From Pedobacter montanisoli (GTDB lineage Bacteria > Bacteroidota > Bacteroidia > Sphingobacteriales > Sphingobacteriaceae), in the NCBI RefSeq assembly GCF_022809115.1, contig NZ_JALGBH010000002.1, positions 809,543 through 873,542 on the forward strand: a stretch of DNA of 64,000 nucleotides, given 5' to 3'. Below the pieces are notes generated by a model, which saw nothing but the letters and a program-made list of their open reading frames with translations, ran no database searches and was not told the origin of the DNA. Positions 16,626-25,860 of the stretch are shown here, in pieces. Position 1 is the stretch's first letter. Each line of letters starts with the position of its first letter. Made by a program: the position numbers and the translations under genes.

Positions 16626-17660
16626 ATGGAAAAATATGCAATAGACCCCGAAGAAGAAGAGCAGGACTTATATGAGCATTTCAATATTGTTGTGGATAAA
16701 GGACAGTCTTTATTGCGTATTGACAAGTTTTTGATGCACCGTATAGAAAATGCATCAAGAAACAGAATACAGAACTCAATTGATGCAGGTAATGTACTGG
16801 TTAATAAGCAAACGGTAAAATCGAGTTATAAGGTAAAACCTTTAGATGAGATTTCTATTGTATTTGCACACCCGCCCCGAGATACAGAAGTTTATCCCGA
16901 AAATATACCTTTAGAAATTGTTTATGAAGATGATGACCTGTTGGTAGTAAATAAACCTGCGGGTATGGTGGTACACCCGGGTTACAACAATTATACTGGA
17001 ACCTTGGTTAATGCGCTTACTTATCATTTTACCCAACTACCTACTTTACCCGGTAATGATGGGCGTCCGGGCTTAGTGCACCGTATAGATAAAGATACTT
17101 CGGGCTTGTTGCTGATCAGTAAGAACGAGATTACCATGACTAAGCTGGCTAAGCAATTTTTTGACCACAGCATTAAACGTAAGTACATTGCATTGGCATG
17201 GGGAGATATTGAAAACGATGGAAGGATAGAGGGATATATTGGCCGAAGCCTTAAAAACAGGATTATACAGGATGTGTATGACGATGAAACCAAAGGTAAA
17301 TGGTCTGTAACCAATTACCACGTTATAGAGCGTTTAAACTATGTTACTTTGGTAAGCTGCCAGTTAGAAACAGGCCGCACGCACCAGATCAGAGCACATA
17401 TGAAACACATTGGACATCCTTTATTTAGCGATTCTACTTACGGAGGTGATAAGATTTTAAAGGGTACAACGTTCAGTAAATACAAACAATTTGTAAACAA
17501 CTGCTTTGAAATGATGCCCAGACAGGCTTTGCATGCGCAAACCTTAGGCTTTATTCATCCATCTACCGGAAAATATATGGAATTTGAAGCTCCTTTACCG
17601 CAAGATTTTGAAAGCGTTTTAGAAAAATGGCGTAATTACGTTAAACAAGTACAGGATTAA
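16626..17660 (+). CDS. RluA-family 23S rRNA pseudouridine synthase (RluD-like)
   Basis: 344 residues: an S4 RNA-binding domain (about 27-85) and an RluA-type catalytic domain. The catalytic motif is HRIDKDTSGL with Asp156; PAGMVVHPG (111-119) and ETGRTHQIRAHMKHIGHP are the other family motifs. By architecture it is nearest RluD, which modifies helix 69 of 23S rRNA, but RluC or an unassigned member cannot be ruled out. A TATTTTTG box lies just before the ATG, which would make the mRNA almost leaderless. The class IV aminotransferase gene starts immediately after its stop. Confidence 0.9.
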   Translation: MEKYAIDPEEEEQDLYEHFNIVVDKGQSLLRIDKFLMHRIENASRNRIQNSIDAGNVLVNKQTVKSSYKVKPLDEISIVFAHPPRDTEVYPENIPLEIVYEDDDLLVVNKPAGMVVHPGYNNYTGTLVNALTYHFTQLPTLPGNDGRPGLVHRIDKDTSGLLLISKNEITMTKLAKQFFDHSIKRKYIALAWGDIENDGRIEGYIGRSLKNRIIQDVYDDETKGKWSVTNYHVIERLNYVTLVSCQLETGRTHQIRAHMKHIGHPLFSDSTYGGDKILKGTTFSKYKQFVNNCFEMMPRQALHAQTLGFIHPSTGKYMEFEAPLPQDFESVLEKWRNYVKQVQD

Positions 17661-18506
17661 ATGAGCAACCCATATATTTTAGTTAACGACGAATTTGTAT
17701 TAAGTAATCATCCTGTATTAACGGCCAATAACAGAGCCTTTAGGTATGGAGATGGTGTTTTTGAAAGCATGCGTATGGTTAATGGTAAATTACAGTTTGC
17801 CGAACTGCATGCCGATAGGCTTAAAGCGGGGATGAAAACACTTAAAATAGATGGTTACAATTTATTGGATGAGTATTTTCTGAAACAAAAAACAGCCGAA
17901 TTACAAAAAAAAAATCGCCTGCAGGGAAATGTACGCTATCGCCTAACCGTTTACAGAGGCGGAGCAGGATTGTACACGCCTGATAGCAATAAAGCGGGCT
18001 ATGTATTGGAAGCTGAAAGTTTAGATAACAATCACTATGAACTCAATAAAAAGGGGCTTATTATTGATGTGTACGATGAATTGACCAAGCACATAGATAA
18101 ACTTTCTAACTGTAAAACCATTAACAGCCTTTTATTTGTACTGGCTGGTATTTACAAAAAGAAACACCGTTTAGATGAAGCACTGATTTTAAACCACAAT
18201 GGTTTTTTATGCGAGAGTATCAGTTCAAACTTGTTTGTAGTTTATAAAGATCAGATCTATACACCTTCATTAGAAGAAGGCTGCATTGCCGGTGTAATGC
18301 GCACAGTAGTAATGCAACTGGCTAAACAGAATGATATTCAGATTGTGGAAGCCCAGATTAATCCGCAAATACTTACCGAAGCCGATGAGGTTTTTGTAAC
18401 CAATGCCGTATCGGGTATAAGATGGGTAATGGGCTATGGGCGTAAGCGTTATTTTAATGAAAAAGCTAAGTTTTTAAGTACTAAGCTAAACGAAACTTTA
18501 AGCTGA
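17661..18506 (+). CDS. Class IV aminotransferase (PLP; branched-chain / aminodeoxychorismate lyase type)
   Basis: 281 residues of the fold-type IV PLP family (IlvE, D-amino acid transferase, PabC). Seen are FRYGDGVFESMR (about 28-38), the PLP lysine Lys152 in NCKTINSLLFVLA, and Glu185 in CESISSNLFVV, followed by EEGCIAGVMR. The N-KTINSL stretch and the size fit either branched-chain aminotransferase or 4-amino-4-deoxychorismate lyase; sequence alone does not decide. The ATG abuts the stop of the pseudouridine synthase gene (TAAATG), so both are translated from one mRNA. Confidence 0.85.
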   Translation: MSNPYILVNDEFVLSNHPVLTANNRAFRYGDGVFESMRMVNGKLQFAELHADRLKAGMKTLKIDGYNLLDEYFLKQKTAELQKKNRLQGNVRYRLTVYRGGAGLYTPDSNKAGYVLEAESLDNNHYELNKKGLIIDVYDELTKHIDKLSNCKTINSLLFVLAGIYKKKHRLDEALILNHNGFLCESISSNLFVVYKDQIYTPSLEEGCIAGVMRTVVMQLAKQNDIQIVEAQINPQILTEADEVFVTNAVSGIRWVMGYGRKRYFNEKAKFLSTKLNETLS

Positions 18507-18507
18507 T

Positions 18508-19098
18508 TTATACTTTTGAACCGAAATAATACTGGTCTTCCATCGATTTAAAGAAAAGCCAGTTTCGGTCTGTAGTAAACAAGGCAATATCTTCAAGCGG
18601 ATGATCGAACAATAAGTTTGCATGCTTTAAGGCCTCGTTCAGTTTTATTTTAATAACGGGATAATAATACAGGTAACATAAATACAACTCTGTATCATCA
18701 AGTAAATCTTTTTGTGTTAAAGCTGTTTCTAATAAGCTTTTTACATCATCGCTTAAATACTGTTCCATAAGTGGCGGTACAAAACGAAGTGGATTTTGAG
18801 AAGGAAAATTGCGATATAGAGTTGTTTGTACCCAGGTTTCATTATTAAAGTTTAACAGTTTGCTGTCTAATTGATAAGCAATTAGTGGAGCCTCATTTAA
18901 AGCCTTTTGCCAGTAAATTAAAGTTTCTGGATCATGGGCTTCTATTTCATGAAGACTGTGTTCAACTTTATTTTCAAGAATTTCATCATAAATGGATAAC
19001 CAGCCCGAAATACGCATACTGATTTCTTTTTGTACAGCAATTTGCAATTGAAGTTGTTTCTTCTTCTGCTCAAGTAATACTTTCTGCTGATTATCCAT
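18508..19098 (-). CDS. Conserved hypothetical protein, helical
   Basis: 196 residues, not recognised. It starts with a Gln/Lys-rich helix (KVLLEQKKKQLQLQIAVQKE), continues with predicted amphipathic helices, and has no signal peptide or membrane segment. It lies one base past the convergent aminotransferase gene and 16 bases downstream of fmt on the same strand, so it is probably the last gene of the fmt transcript. No functional claim can be made. Confidence 0.6.
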   Translation of the reverse strand: MDNQQKVLLEQKKKQLQLQIAVQKEISMRISGWLSIYDEILENKVEHSLHEIEAHDPETLIYWQKALNEAPLIAYQLDSKLLNFNNETWVQTTLYRNFPSQNPLRFVPPLMEQYLSDDVKSLLETALTQKDLLDDTELYLCYLYYYPVIKIKLNEALKHANLLFDHPLEDIALFTTDRNWLFFKSMEDQYYFGSKV

Positions 19099-19114
19099 AT
19101 AATTAATTAAGTGA

Positions 19115-20026
19115 TTAGTTAAGCCTTATGCCACGTAGAAATTCATCTATACGCATACGCTTTTTCCCTTCATATTGTACATCCAACAGGTTTATATAGC
19201 CATTTGTTGTGGCCACTTTGAGGTAAGTTTTGCCATCGCTCAAAAAATCTCCCGGTTTAGCGCTATGTTGCACATATTCAGGGCTGGCTTCAAAAACTTT
19301 CAGTAATTTATCCTGAAAAACTGTAAAAGCGGTAGGGTAAGGGCTCAATCCTCTAATGTGGTTATAAACCTGACTGGTAGGCTGGTTCCAGTCTATCTTA
19401 CAAAAGTCTTTAAAGATTTTGGGTGCAGCTTTTAAGTTTGCACTTATAGGTTGTGGTGTTTCAGTGTAAGTGTTATCGCTAATAGCTGTTACTGTTTTAA
19501 CGATTAGCTTAGCACCTGTTTCCATTAATTTATCATGTAAAGATCCCGCGTTTTCATCGGGATCTATGTGTACTTTTTCACTAAAGATCACATCTCCGGT
19601 GTCTATTTCATGTTTCAGAAAAAATGTAGTTACACCACTTTCAGTTTCGCCGTTAATAATAGCATGGTTAATTGGCGCTGCACCACGGTATTGCGGTAAT
19701 AACGAACCATGAAGATTAATGGTGCCTTTTGGCGGCATATTCCATACCACTTCGGGCAACATCCTAAAAGCCACAACCACTTGCAAATCTGCTTTTAGCT
19801 CGCTTAATTCTGTTAAAAAATCAGGGTCTTTTAGCTTTAAAGGCTGTAATACCTTTAAACCATGGGCCACAGCATATTTTTTTACAGCACTTTCATTTAA
19901 CTTCTGACCTCTTCCTGCCGGTTTATCTGCCGCAGTAACCACCCCAACAATATCAAATCCTGCATCTTTTAAAGCAGCTAATGACGCCACGGCAAAATCG
20001 GGCGTACCCATAAAAACAATTCTCAT
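19115..20026 (-). CDS. fmt: Methionyl-tRNA formyltransferase
   Basis: 303 residues, normal length. MRIVFMGTPDFAVASL is the standard N-terminus; INLHGSLLPQYRGAAPI carries the catalytic His and the SLLPxYRGAAP signature, and FFLKHEIDTGDVI contains the Asp of the formyl-transfer site. The C-terminal OB-like domain is complete (ending EGKKRMRIDEFLRGIRLN). The enzyme formylates initiator Met-tRNA with 10-formyl-tetrahydrofolate. No def gene is adjacent. Confidence 0.96.
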   Translation of the reverse strand: MRIVFMGTPDFAVASLAALKDAGFDIVGVVTAADKPAGRGQKLNESAVKKYAVAHGLKVLQPLKLKDPDFLTELSELKADLQVVVAFRMLPEVVWNMPPKGTINLHGSLLPQYRGAAPINHAIINGETESGVTTFFLKHEIDTGDVIFSEKVHIDPDENAGSLHDKLMETGAKLIVKTVTAISDNTYTETPQPISANLKAAPKIFKDFCKIDWNQPTSQVYNHIRGLSPYPTAFTVFQDKLLKVFEASPEYVQHSAKPGDFLSDGKTYLKVATTNGYINLLDVQYEGKKRMRIDEFLRGIRLN

Positions 20027-20063
20027 GTTAATGCTATAAATTTAATAGAGCAATAAAACCTAC

Positions 20064-21332
20064 TTAAGGATAAAGCAGGTATTTTTTGCGCATTTCTTTA
20101 TACTTACTTAAACCTGGTTCCCAACTTTTTCTGATCTCGGCTTCAGATTTTCCATCAATAATTTGTTGACGGAAATCGCCAACACCTACTAATTTTTCTA
20201 TGGTACCCATCTGGTTGCTCAGTTTAGAATTAAAGAAATCTTCTTTACGTGGCGATTTCTGGTATAATTCTATTAACCAGCTTAAATTGATCTGCTTGGT
20301 TTTTCTTAAAATAGAAGTATCGTAATTTCTTAAATCTATTCCGTAGCATACCTCATCTTTAAAAATAGGTGTTTCGGCCATGCCTTTTATGCCAGTTGGC
20401 GTAAATGAGAACTGATAGATCCCTTTGTAATAAGGAGCTCCCAATATGGTGAAAGGAAACTGCGTGCCACGACCATGGTTTACATAAATACCTTCAAATA
20501 AACAGGTACTTGGGTACAATAGTATAGATTGTTGTGTATTTAGGTTAGGCGATGGTTTTACAGGCAGCACATAAGGCATATCATGTGTGTAATTGGCATT
20601 TTTGATGACTTTGATCTTACACTTTAAACCGTCTTTTAACCAACCTTCGCCGTTTAACATCTGTGCATATTCGCCTATAGTTAAACCATGTGCAATAGGT
20701 ATAGGTTGTAAGCCTATGCCCGATTTGTATTTAGGATCTAAAATAGGCCCGTCTATCAGGTAACCGTTTGGATTAGGTCTGTCTAAAATGATCACTTCTT
20801 TATTGTACATTGCACCAGCTTCCATTACATGCTGCAAAGTATTGATATAAGTATAGAAACGAACGCCAACATCCTGTATATCAAAGATCAAAATATCAAT
20901 ATCTTCAAGGTTTTCTTTAGTTGGTGTGCTGTTCTTACCATACAAAGAAACTACTTTAATGCCTGTAGCTTTATCTATCGAATCATCAACATGAATACCT
21001 GCACTTGCATCACCTCTAAAGCCATGTTCAGGGCCAAATATCTTAACAATGTTAACGCCTAATTTCAGTAATGCATCTACCGTGGTTTCTTTACCTATAA
21101 CAGAGGTAGGATTAACTACCATACCCACTCTTTTTCCTTTTAGCATAGGGAGATAAAGATCGGTTTGTTCGGCTCCGGTTTTAATGCTCGCTTCTACAGA
21201 TTTGCTCTTGTTCTGCTGTTTTGAGGCAGGTGCTTTATGCGAAACACCTTGTCCGCATGCAGAAAATACAAAAGCAAATAAACAAATTTTAAGTGCTGCA
21301 ATAGTTTTGTTCATGATGAGTTTTTTAAACAT
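20064..21332 (-). CDS. DUF1343 / NamZ-like exo-beta-N-acetylmuramidase lipoprotein
   Basis: 422 residues from the first ATG (an in-frame ATG at 21314 would also work and leaves a normal signal). The signal ends FVFSACGQ, a lipobox with Cys26, so it is a lipoprotein. The family signature is present: GKRVGMVVNPTSV, FGPEHGFRGDASAG, and FDIQDVGVRFYTYI, then LDRPNPNGYLIDGP. DUF1343 was shown to be NamZ, which removes N-acetylmuramic acid from peptidoglycan fragments; a role in muropeptide recycling is inferred here from family only. No murQ or sugar transporter genes are next to it. Confidence 0.88.
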   Translation of the reverse strand: MFKKLIMNKTIAALKICLFAFVFSACGQGVSHKAPASKQQNKSKSVEASIKTGAEQTDLYLPMLKGKRVGMVVNPTSVIGKETTVDALLKLGVNIVKIFGPEHGFRGDASAGIHVDDSIDKATGIKVVSLYGKNSTPTKENLEDIDILIFDIQDVGVRFYTYINTLQHVMEAGAMYNKEVIILDRPNPNGYLIDGPILDPKYKSGIGLQPIPIAHGLTIGEYAQMLNGEGWLKDGLKCKIKVIKNANYTHDMPYVLPVKPSPNLNTQQSILLYPSTCLFEGIYVNHGRGTQFPFTILGAPYYKGIYQFSFTPTGIKGMAETPIFKDEVCYGIDLRNYDTSILRKTKQINLSWLIELYQKSPRKEDFFNSKLSNQMGTIEKLVGVGDFRQQIIDGKSEAEIRKSWEPGLSKYKEMRKKYLLYP

Positions 21333-21392
21333 TTATGTGTTAATTCAATTTTGAATTAGCATTTTTGCTAATATACAATTTATCGTAAAATT

Positions 21393-22613
21393 TTGAACTT
21401 CGAATATTTTATAGCCGGCAGAATATCCTTAAAATCAGAGCGTACCTTTTCTAAATTAATAGTACGTATAGCCATTATAGGTATCATGCTTAGTTTGGCA
21501 GCAATGATCTTATCTGTTGCGGTTATAAAAGGCTTTAAAACTGAAATTCAGAATAAAGTAAGAGGTTTTGTAGGCGATATACAGATTTACCGTTATGATC
21601 TGAACGGCTCGTTTGAAAAATCGCCCTTTATACCTAATGATACTACCTTAAAAGCACTTAAGAACAACAAAGACCTGTTCACTTATTATCCATTTGCAGT
21701 TAAACCTTCTATTCTTGTGGTAAATGGCGAAGTAGAAGCTGTTAATTACAAAGGGATAGACAGTTTATATGACTGGTCTTATTTAAAAGAACATTTGGTG
21801 CAGGGCAGGGTAATCAATTTTGCCGATAGTGCTGCAGCTATGAAAGAAATCTTGGTTTCTGAGTTTACGGCAAAAAGATTAAAACTTAAAGTTGGCGACA
21901 GCTTTATTATGCACTTTATACAAAACCCACCTAAAAAGCGAAAAGTAACTATTGTGGGTATTTTTAACATAGGCATAGATAATTTAGACAAGAACTTTGT
22001 AATTGGCGATTTAAACCTCATCAGAAGATTAAACAACTGGCAGGCACAAGAAACGGGTGGAATAGAAGTAAAGGTTAAAGATTTTAGTCGGTTAAAATTC
22101 ACAGCCGATCAGGTTTACCATGACCTTGAATTAAAATTAAGATCACGTTCTGTAATGGAAAGCAGTCCTGAAATTTTTAACTGGCTTTCTTTATTAGATG
22201 TAAATACTCAGGTTTTGCTGGTGTTAATGATGATTGTAGGCTTAATTAACATGATTACGGCACTGCTTATCATGATATTAGAGCGCACCAATATGATCGG
22301 AATGCTTAAAGCAATGGGAGCGGGTAATGCCAGCATTATGAAAATATTTATTTATAATGCTTTGTATCTTATAGGAATAGGTCTTGTATTAGGTAACTTA
22401 TTGGGTATTGGCATAGGTATTTTGCAACAGCAAACCCATTTTATAAAATTAGATCAGGCCAGTTACTATCTTTCTTTTGTTCCGGTAGAATTTCATGTAA
22501 TGGATATCTTATTACTGAATATAGGTACGGCGGTTATTTGTACATTGGTACTTTTGGTACCAGCTATGTTAATTGGTAAAATCAGTCCTTTAAAAGCAAT
22601 AAGATTTAAATAA
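21393..22613 (+). CDS. ABC transporter permease, FtsX/LolE type
   Basis: 406 residues beginning MNFEYFIAGRISLKSERTFS, the usual LolC/LolE N-terminus; the start codon appears to be TTG. One membrane helix at about 22-48, a large periplasmic MacB-PCD-like domain (about 50-260), then three helices (about 268-295, 315-345, 370-400) with the FtsX signature ERTNMIGMLKAMGAGNASIM. Such permeases extract lipoproteins from the inner membrane or act in related export; no ATPase gene is adjacent. A terminator hairpin overlaps its last codons. Confidence 0.85.
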   Translation: MNFEYFIAGRISLKSERTFSKLIVRIAIIGIMLSLAAMILSVAVIKGFKTEIQNKVRGFVGDIQIYRYDLNGSFEKSPFIPNDTTLKALKNNKDLFTYYPFAVKPSILVVNGEVEAVNYKGIDSLYDWSYLKEHLVQGRVINFADSAAAMKEILVSEFTAKRLKLKVGDSFIMHFIQNPPKKRKVTIVGIFNIGIDNLDKNFVIGDLNLIRRLNNWQAQETGGIEVKVKDFSRLKFTADQVYHDLELKLRSRSVMESSPEIFNWLSLLDVNTQVLLVLMMIVGLINMITALLIMILERTNMIGMLKAMGAGNASIMKIFIYNALYLIGIGLVLGNLLGIGIGILQQQTHFIKLDQASYYLSFVPVEFHVMDILLLNIGTAVICTLVLLVPAMLIGKISPLKAIRFK

Positions 22614-22633
22614 ACCTTTAAAGGACTGTTTTT
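22583..22633 (+). terminator. Terminator overlapping the 3' end of the permease gene
   Basis: An 11-bp perfect stem (CAGTCCTTTAA at 22583-22593 inside the coding sequence, TTAAAGGACTG at 22618-22628 after the stop) followed by TTTTT. The left arm encodes the residues SPLK of the permease. Confidence 0.75.
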
Positions 22634-22635
22634 GA

Positions 22636-23094
22636 TTAGAGTAGCTTTCTCATGGCCATGCAATAGCCATAATGCAACCCATCGTGGTTTGAAACTAAAG
22701 TAACCACATCTTTAATATTATTCAGGGTAAAGTTATAAGTAGCGATGTTATAAGTTTTAAACTGGTCAAATTTATCGGTTTGCAGATCTGCTTCCAGTTG
22801 GTCTATATTGGCTAAAAGATAATGTTTGATTTCCTCAATTTCGGCTTCGTTAATGAACGATTCGGGTTTTGTGCCATGTCTGTATTTTTCCAGTAGTGTA
22901 TCACTAACTAAACAAGGGTTCCCGGTTAATTTGTAACTTAATAATTGCTGGCTAACCATAATATGCCCCAGGTGCCATGCAATATTGTTGTTAAAACCTG
23001 TTGGGATTTGGTTAAGCTGTTCAATGGTAAAAGCTTCTGTAAATTCTATGAATTTTTTACGTGTGGCTCTGATCAATGCAAGTGTAGTGTTCAT
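22636..23094 (-). CDS. DinB-family (YfiT-like) putative metal-dependent protein
   Basis: With the ATG at 23094 it has 152 residues; a TTG 33 bases upstream also fits the frame but would enter the left inverted repeat of a repeat element. Four-helix DinB superfamily, with His residues in NIAWHLGHIMVSQQ and SNHDGLHYGY that match the three-His metal site. Members include bacillithiol and mycothiol transferases and damage-inducible proteins; no specific substrate can be given. It is transcribed in the same direction as the S9 peptidase gene upstream, separated by a mobile-type repeat. Confidence 0.82.
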   Translation of the reverse strand: MNTTLALIRATRKKFIEFTEAFTIEQLNQIPTGFNNNIAWHLGHIMVSQQLLSYKLTGNPCLVSDTLLEKYRHGTKPESFINEAEIEEIKHYLLANIDQLEADLQTDKFDQFKTYNIATYNFTLNNIKDVVTLVSNHDGLHYGYCMAMRKLL

Positions 23095-23113
23095 GGTTAA
23101 ATGGTTTAAATGA

Positions 23114-23250
23114 ATGAGGGGGTTCAAATTAGGTTTATCGTCATCCTGAACTTCCCGATTGAATTCGGGACAAGTCGTTTCAGTATCTTATCTCAGTTCA
23201 AAGATTCCGTATCGAGTACGGAATGACGTAAGACTAATGAACACCCTCAT
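23114..23250. repeat. Palindromic intergenic repeat element, copy A
   Basis: A 137-bp element bounded by 13-bp inverted repeats (ATGAGGGGGTTCA at 23114-23126, TGAACACCCTCAT at 23238-23250, one mismatch). Inside are two smaller hairpins: TCCCGA...TCGGGA within a GTCATCCTGAAC region, and ATTCCGTA-TCGAG-TACGGAAT ending in GAATGAC. Copy B at 60364 shares ends and inner hairpins in the opposite order. It resembles the GTCATCCTGAA-type repeats common in Bacteroidota genomes. No coding capacity. Confidence 0.85.
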
Positions 23251-23273
23251 CTAAAATTTATATGCAAATTTAA

Positions 23274-25697
23274 TTATCTGGCAGATGCCGGTTTTGCATT
23301 TTTTACATAGGTATCTAACCAACGGTTAGTTTCCCAAAGCATGTGCATAATATTTTCTTTAGCACGGTAGCCATGAGCTTCGTAAGGTAAATATACAAAG
23401 CGTGTAGTACCGCCATGACCTTTAATTGCATTAAATAAACGCTCACTATTAATTGGGAATGTTCCCTGATTATCGTCCATTTCGCCATGGATCAATAATA
23501 TAGGCGTTTTAATTTTATCTGCATAGCTGAACGGACTCATTTCATAATACAATTGAGGAGCTTGCCAGTAAGTTCTATCTTCATTCTGAAAACCAAAAGG
23601 TGTTAAAGTACGGTTGTAAGCACCACTACGGGCAATACCAGCTTTAAATAAATTGGTATGCGCCAATAAGTTTGCAGTCATAAACGCACCATAACTGTGA
23701 CCGCCAACAGCCATTCTGTTTCTATCGCCAACACCCATTTCGCTTAATTTGTTAATAGCGGCTTCGGCATTTAATTTCAATTGTTCAACAAACGAATCGT
23801 TAGGTCTTTTCCCATCTTTAGCAACAATTGGCATCTCAGCATTATCTAAAACTGCGTAACCCTGTGTAACAAAGAAAAGTGGTCCGCCAGAACTTACCAT
23901 AGTAAATTTATTTTCCGAACCACGTACCTGTGCAGCATCATTTGCAGAGTTAAACTCTCTCGGATATGCCCAGATCAATACAGGCAGAGGTCCGTCTTTA
24001 TCTTTATTGTAACCTTTAGGCAGATATAGATCTCCGGTAAGGTCAATGCCATCGGCACGTTTGTAAGAGATTTTTTGTTTGCTAACACCATCTAAAGCAG
24101 TATATGGATTGGTAAAGCTGGTGATTTGTCTATCGGCAACTTTTAAAACCAGATTTTTGATGTAATAGTTAGGAACATCAGTTTTACTTTCGCGTCTGGT
24201 TAATAAAACCAATTTCTGAGGGTCTAAAACATCGGTTACGGTTTCAAAAGTACCTTCCTGACAGCGCCATAAAATCTCAGATTTTTTAGTGTTCAGGTCA
24301 AATTTTGCCAAAAAAGGTAAATCGCCTTTAGGTGATGCACCTGTAGTATTGTTCAATAACAATTTAGTGCCATTATCTGTAGTTAAAATTACCTGACGGC
24401 CAAATTTATTTTTTTCGGTTACAGGATTGCCCGGGTTATTGTAAGCATCTGTAGTATTTAATTCGTACAATGTTTCTAAGGCCCCTGTACTAGGATTAAA
24501 ACGATTTAATTTACTGGTTTGGTTGGTTCTCGACATTTCTCTAACCAAAGCTAAAGTAGCGTTGCCCCAACTTGTACCTGCATAACGGGTTTTGGTTTTG
24601 AATAATTCTTTAGCCGATCCGCTAAAAGGTGCTTTTAGCTCATAAACAGCATCATGGTACTCTACTTTCTTTTTGATCAATCCGCTGTCAAGTGGCTGTG
24701 CCCAGGTAATGGTAGCCGCTTCATCATCACGCCAGTCAAAACTTCTTGGAACGTTTTGTACGTTATCATAACCCGAAGGACGAACTTCTGTAGAAGGCAA
24801 ATCTGCCAGTTGTTTTACTGTTTTACCACTTCTATCAATGATTTTAACTACAGAAGGAAAACCTCCGGCAGAAACCAGATAAGAGAAAGGTTTTTTGATG
24901 GTACGTACCAAAAAGTAGTTTTTATCTGGCGATAAACTTACCGAGCTGTAAATAGCAGGTGAACCGATAGGTGTTTCAATGCCATTTTTATTTTGTACTA
25001 ACTGTGATGTAGCAAAAAACTCAAATAATTGCTCATCATAAGGCGATTTAATTAAATCCTGTATGGTTGCGCTTGGTGCAACTTTACCTAAATTTTCCTG
25101 TACGGTAGGGCCTTTTGGTGCCAACGGACGGGCAGGGGCCATGCTGGCAGCTTTGGTAGCCACTTGGTAAACAAGGGTCTGGTCATCTATCCATATAAGG
25201 CTCGAGCCTAAAATAGCGTTTAAAGGCTGTTTGTTAACTTTAGTTGCTTTTCCTGTAGCTACATCAATAACATAGAGGTCAATTCTGTTTTGACCGGTCT
25301 GGGTAAAAGCTATTTTGTTTTCGCTTGGGTTCCAACGTATGTTACCCGCATATAATGTGGCAGGTAAACCGGTAATGGCTACAGTTTTTCCTGTTTTAAT
25401 GTTCTTTAAACTGAAATTATTGAAAAAAGTCTGGCGACTTGGCGAGTAATTGTTTGGATTGATACGCATTCCAGCAATTTTATACTCGGGCATAGCCAGT
25501 TCTTCTATAGAAGGATAAGGATTTCTTTCACTAAATAAAATCCATTCAGCCTTACTGTCTATATTTACACCAGGCGTAGGTTTAGCTAAGAGTAAATCCA
25601 CAATTTCTTTTGCCGGCTTTTGGTAAGTAACTGCATCTTGCGCAAAACTGTTGCCTGCCAGTGCAATCAAAAATAAGCTTAGTAGTTTTTTCTTCAT
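23274..25697 (-). CDS. S9-family prolyl oligopeptidase-like serine peptidase
   Basis: 807 residues, secreted: signal peptide KKKLLSLFLIALAGNSFAQ. Residues of about 40-540 are WD/beta-propeller-like repeats, and about 560-807 the alpha/beta hydrolase domain. The nucleophile is in GGHSYGAFM (Ser near 668), the acid probably in LLIHGEMDDNQGTFP, and the His in YEAHGYRAKENI. The long form with WDDQ/YEMSPF features is like the plant and bacterial glutamyl endopeptidase branch of S9. It likely degrades peptides in the periplasm. A single gene with its own promoter region toward the TruC-like gene. Confidence 0.9.
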   Translation of the reverse strand: MKKKLLSLFLIALAGNSFAQDAVTYQKPAKEIVDLLLAKPTPGVNIDSKAEWILFSERNPYPSIEELAMPEYKIAGMRINPNNYSPSRQTFFNNFSLKNIKTGKTVAITGLPATLYAGNIRWNPSENKIAFTQTGQNRIDLYVIDVATGKATKVNKQPLNAILGSSLIWIDDQTLVYQVATKAASMAPARPLAPKGPTVQENLGKVAPSATIQDLIKSPYDEQLFEFFATSQLVQNKNGIETPIGSPAIYSSVSLSPDKNYFLVRTIKKPFSYLVSAGGFPSVVKIIDRSGKTVKQLADLPSTEVRPSGYDNVQNVPRSFDWRDDEAATITWAQPLDSGLIKKKVEYHDAVYELKAPFSGSAKELFKTKTRYAGTSWGNATLALVREMSRTNQTSKLNRFNPSTGALETLYELNTTDAYNNPGNPVTEKNKFGRQVILTTDNGTKLLLNNTTGASPKGDLPFLAKFDLNTKKSEILWRCQEGTFETVTDVLDPQKLVLLTRRESKTDVPNYYIKNLVLKVADRQITSFTNPYTALDGVSKQKISYKRADGIDLTGDLYLPKGYNKDKDGPLPVLIWAYPREFNSANDAAQVRGSENKFTMVSSGGPLFFVTQGYAVLDNAEMPIVAKDGKRPNDSFVEQLKLNAEAAINKLSEMGVGDRNRMAVGGHSYGAFMTANLLAHTNLFKAGIARSGAYNRTLTPFGFQNEDRTYWQAPQLYYEMSPFSYADKIKTPILLIHGEMDDNQGTFPINSERLFNAIKGHGGTTRFVYLPYEAHGYRAKENIMHMLWETNRWLDTYVKNAKPASAR

Positions 25698-25860
25698 TTC
25701 AATTAAATTGAGTTGGTTAAATTTACTACTATTCAGTTCAAATTCTGATTTTGTATCAATAATTTGATAGAAATAATAAGTACCTTAAAAAACAATCTTA
25801 CAACACAATTTTAAAATTTTTAAACCCACGGAGGAAACAAATTTTATAATTTAGCTCCGC

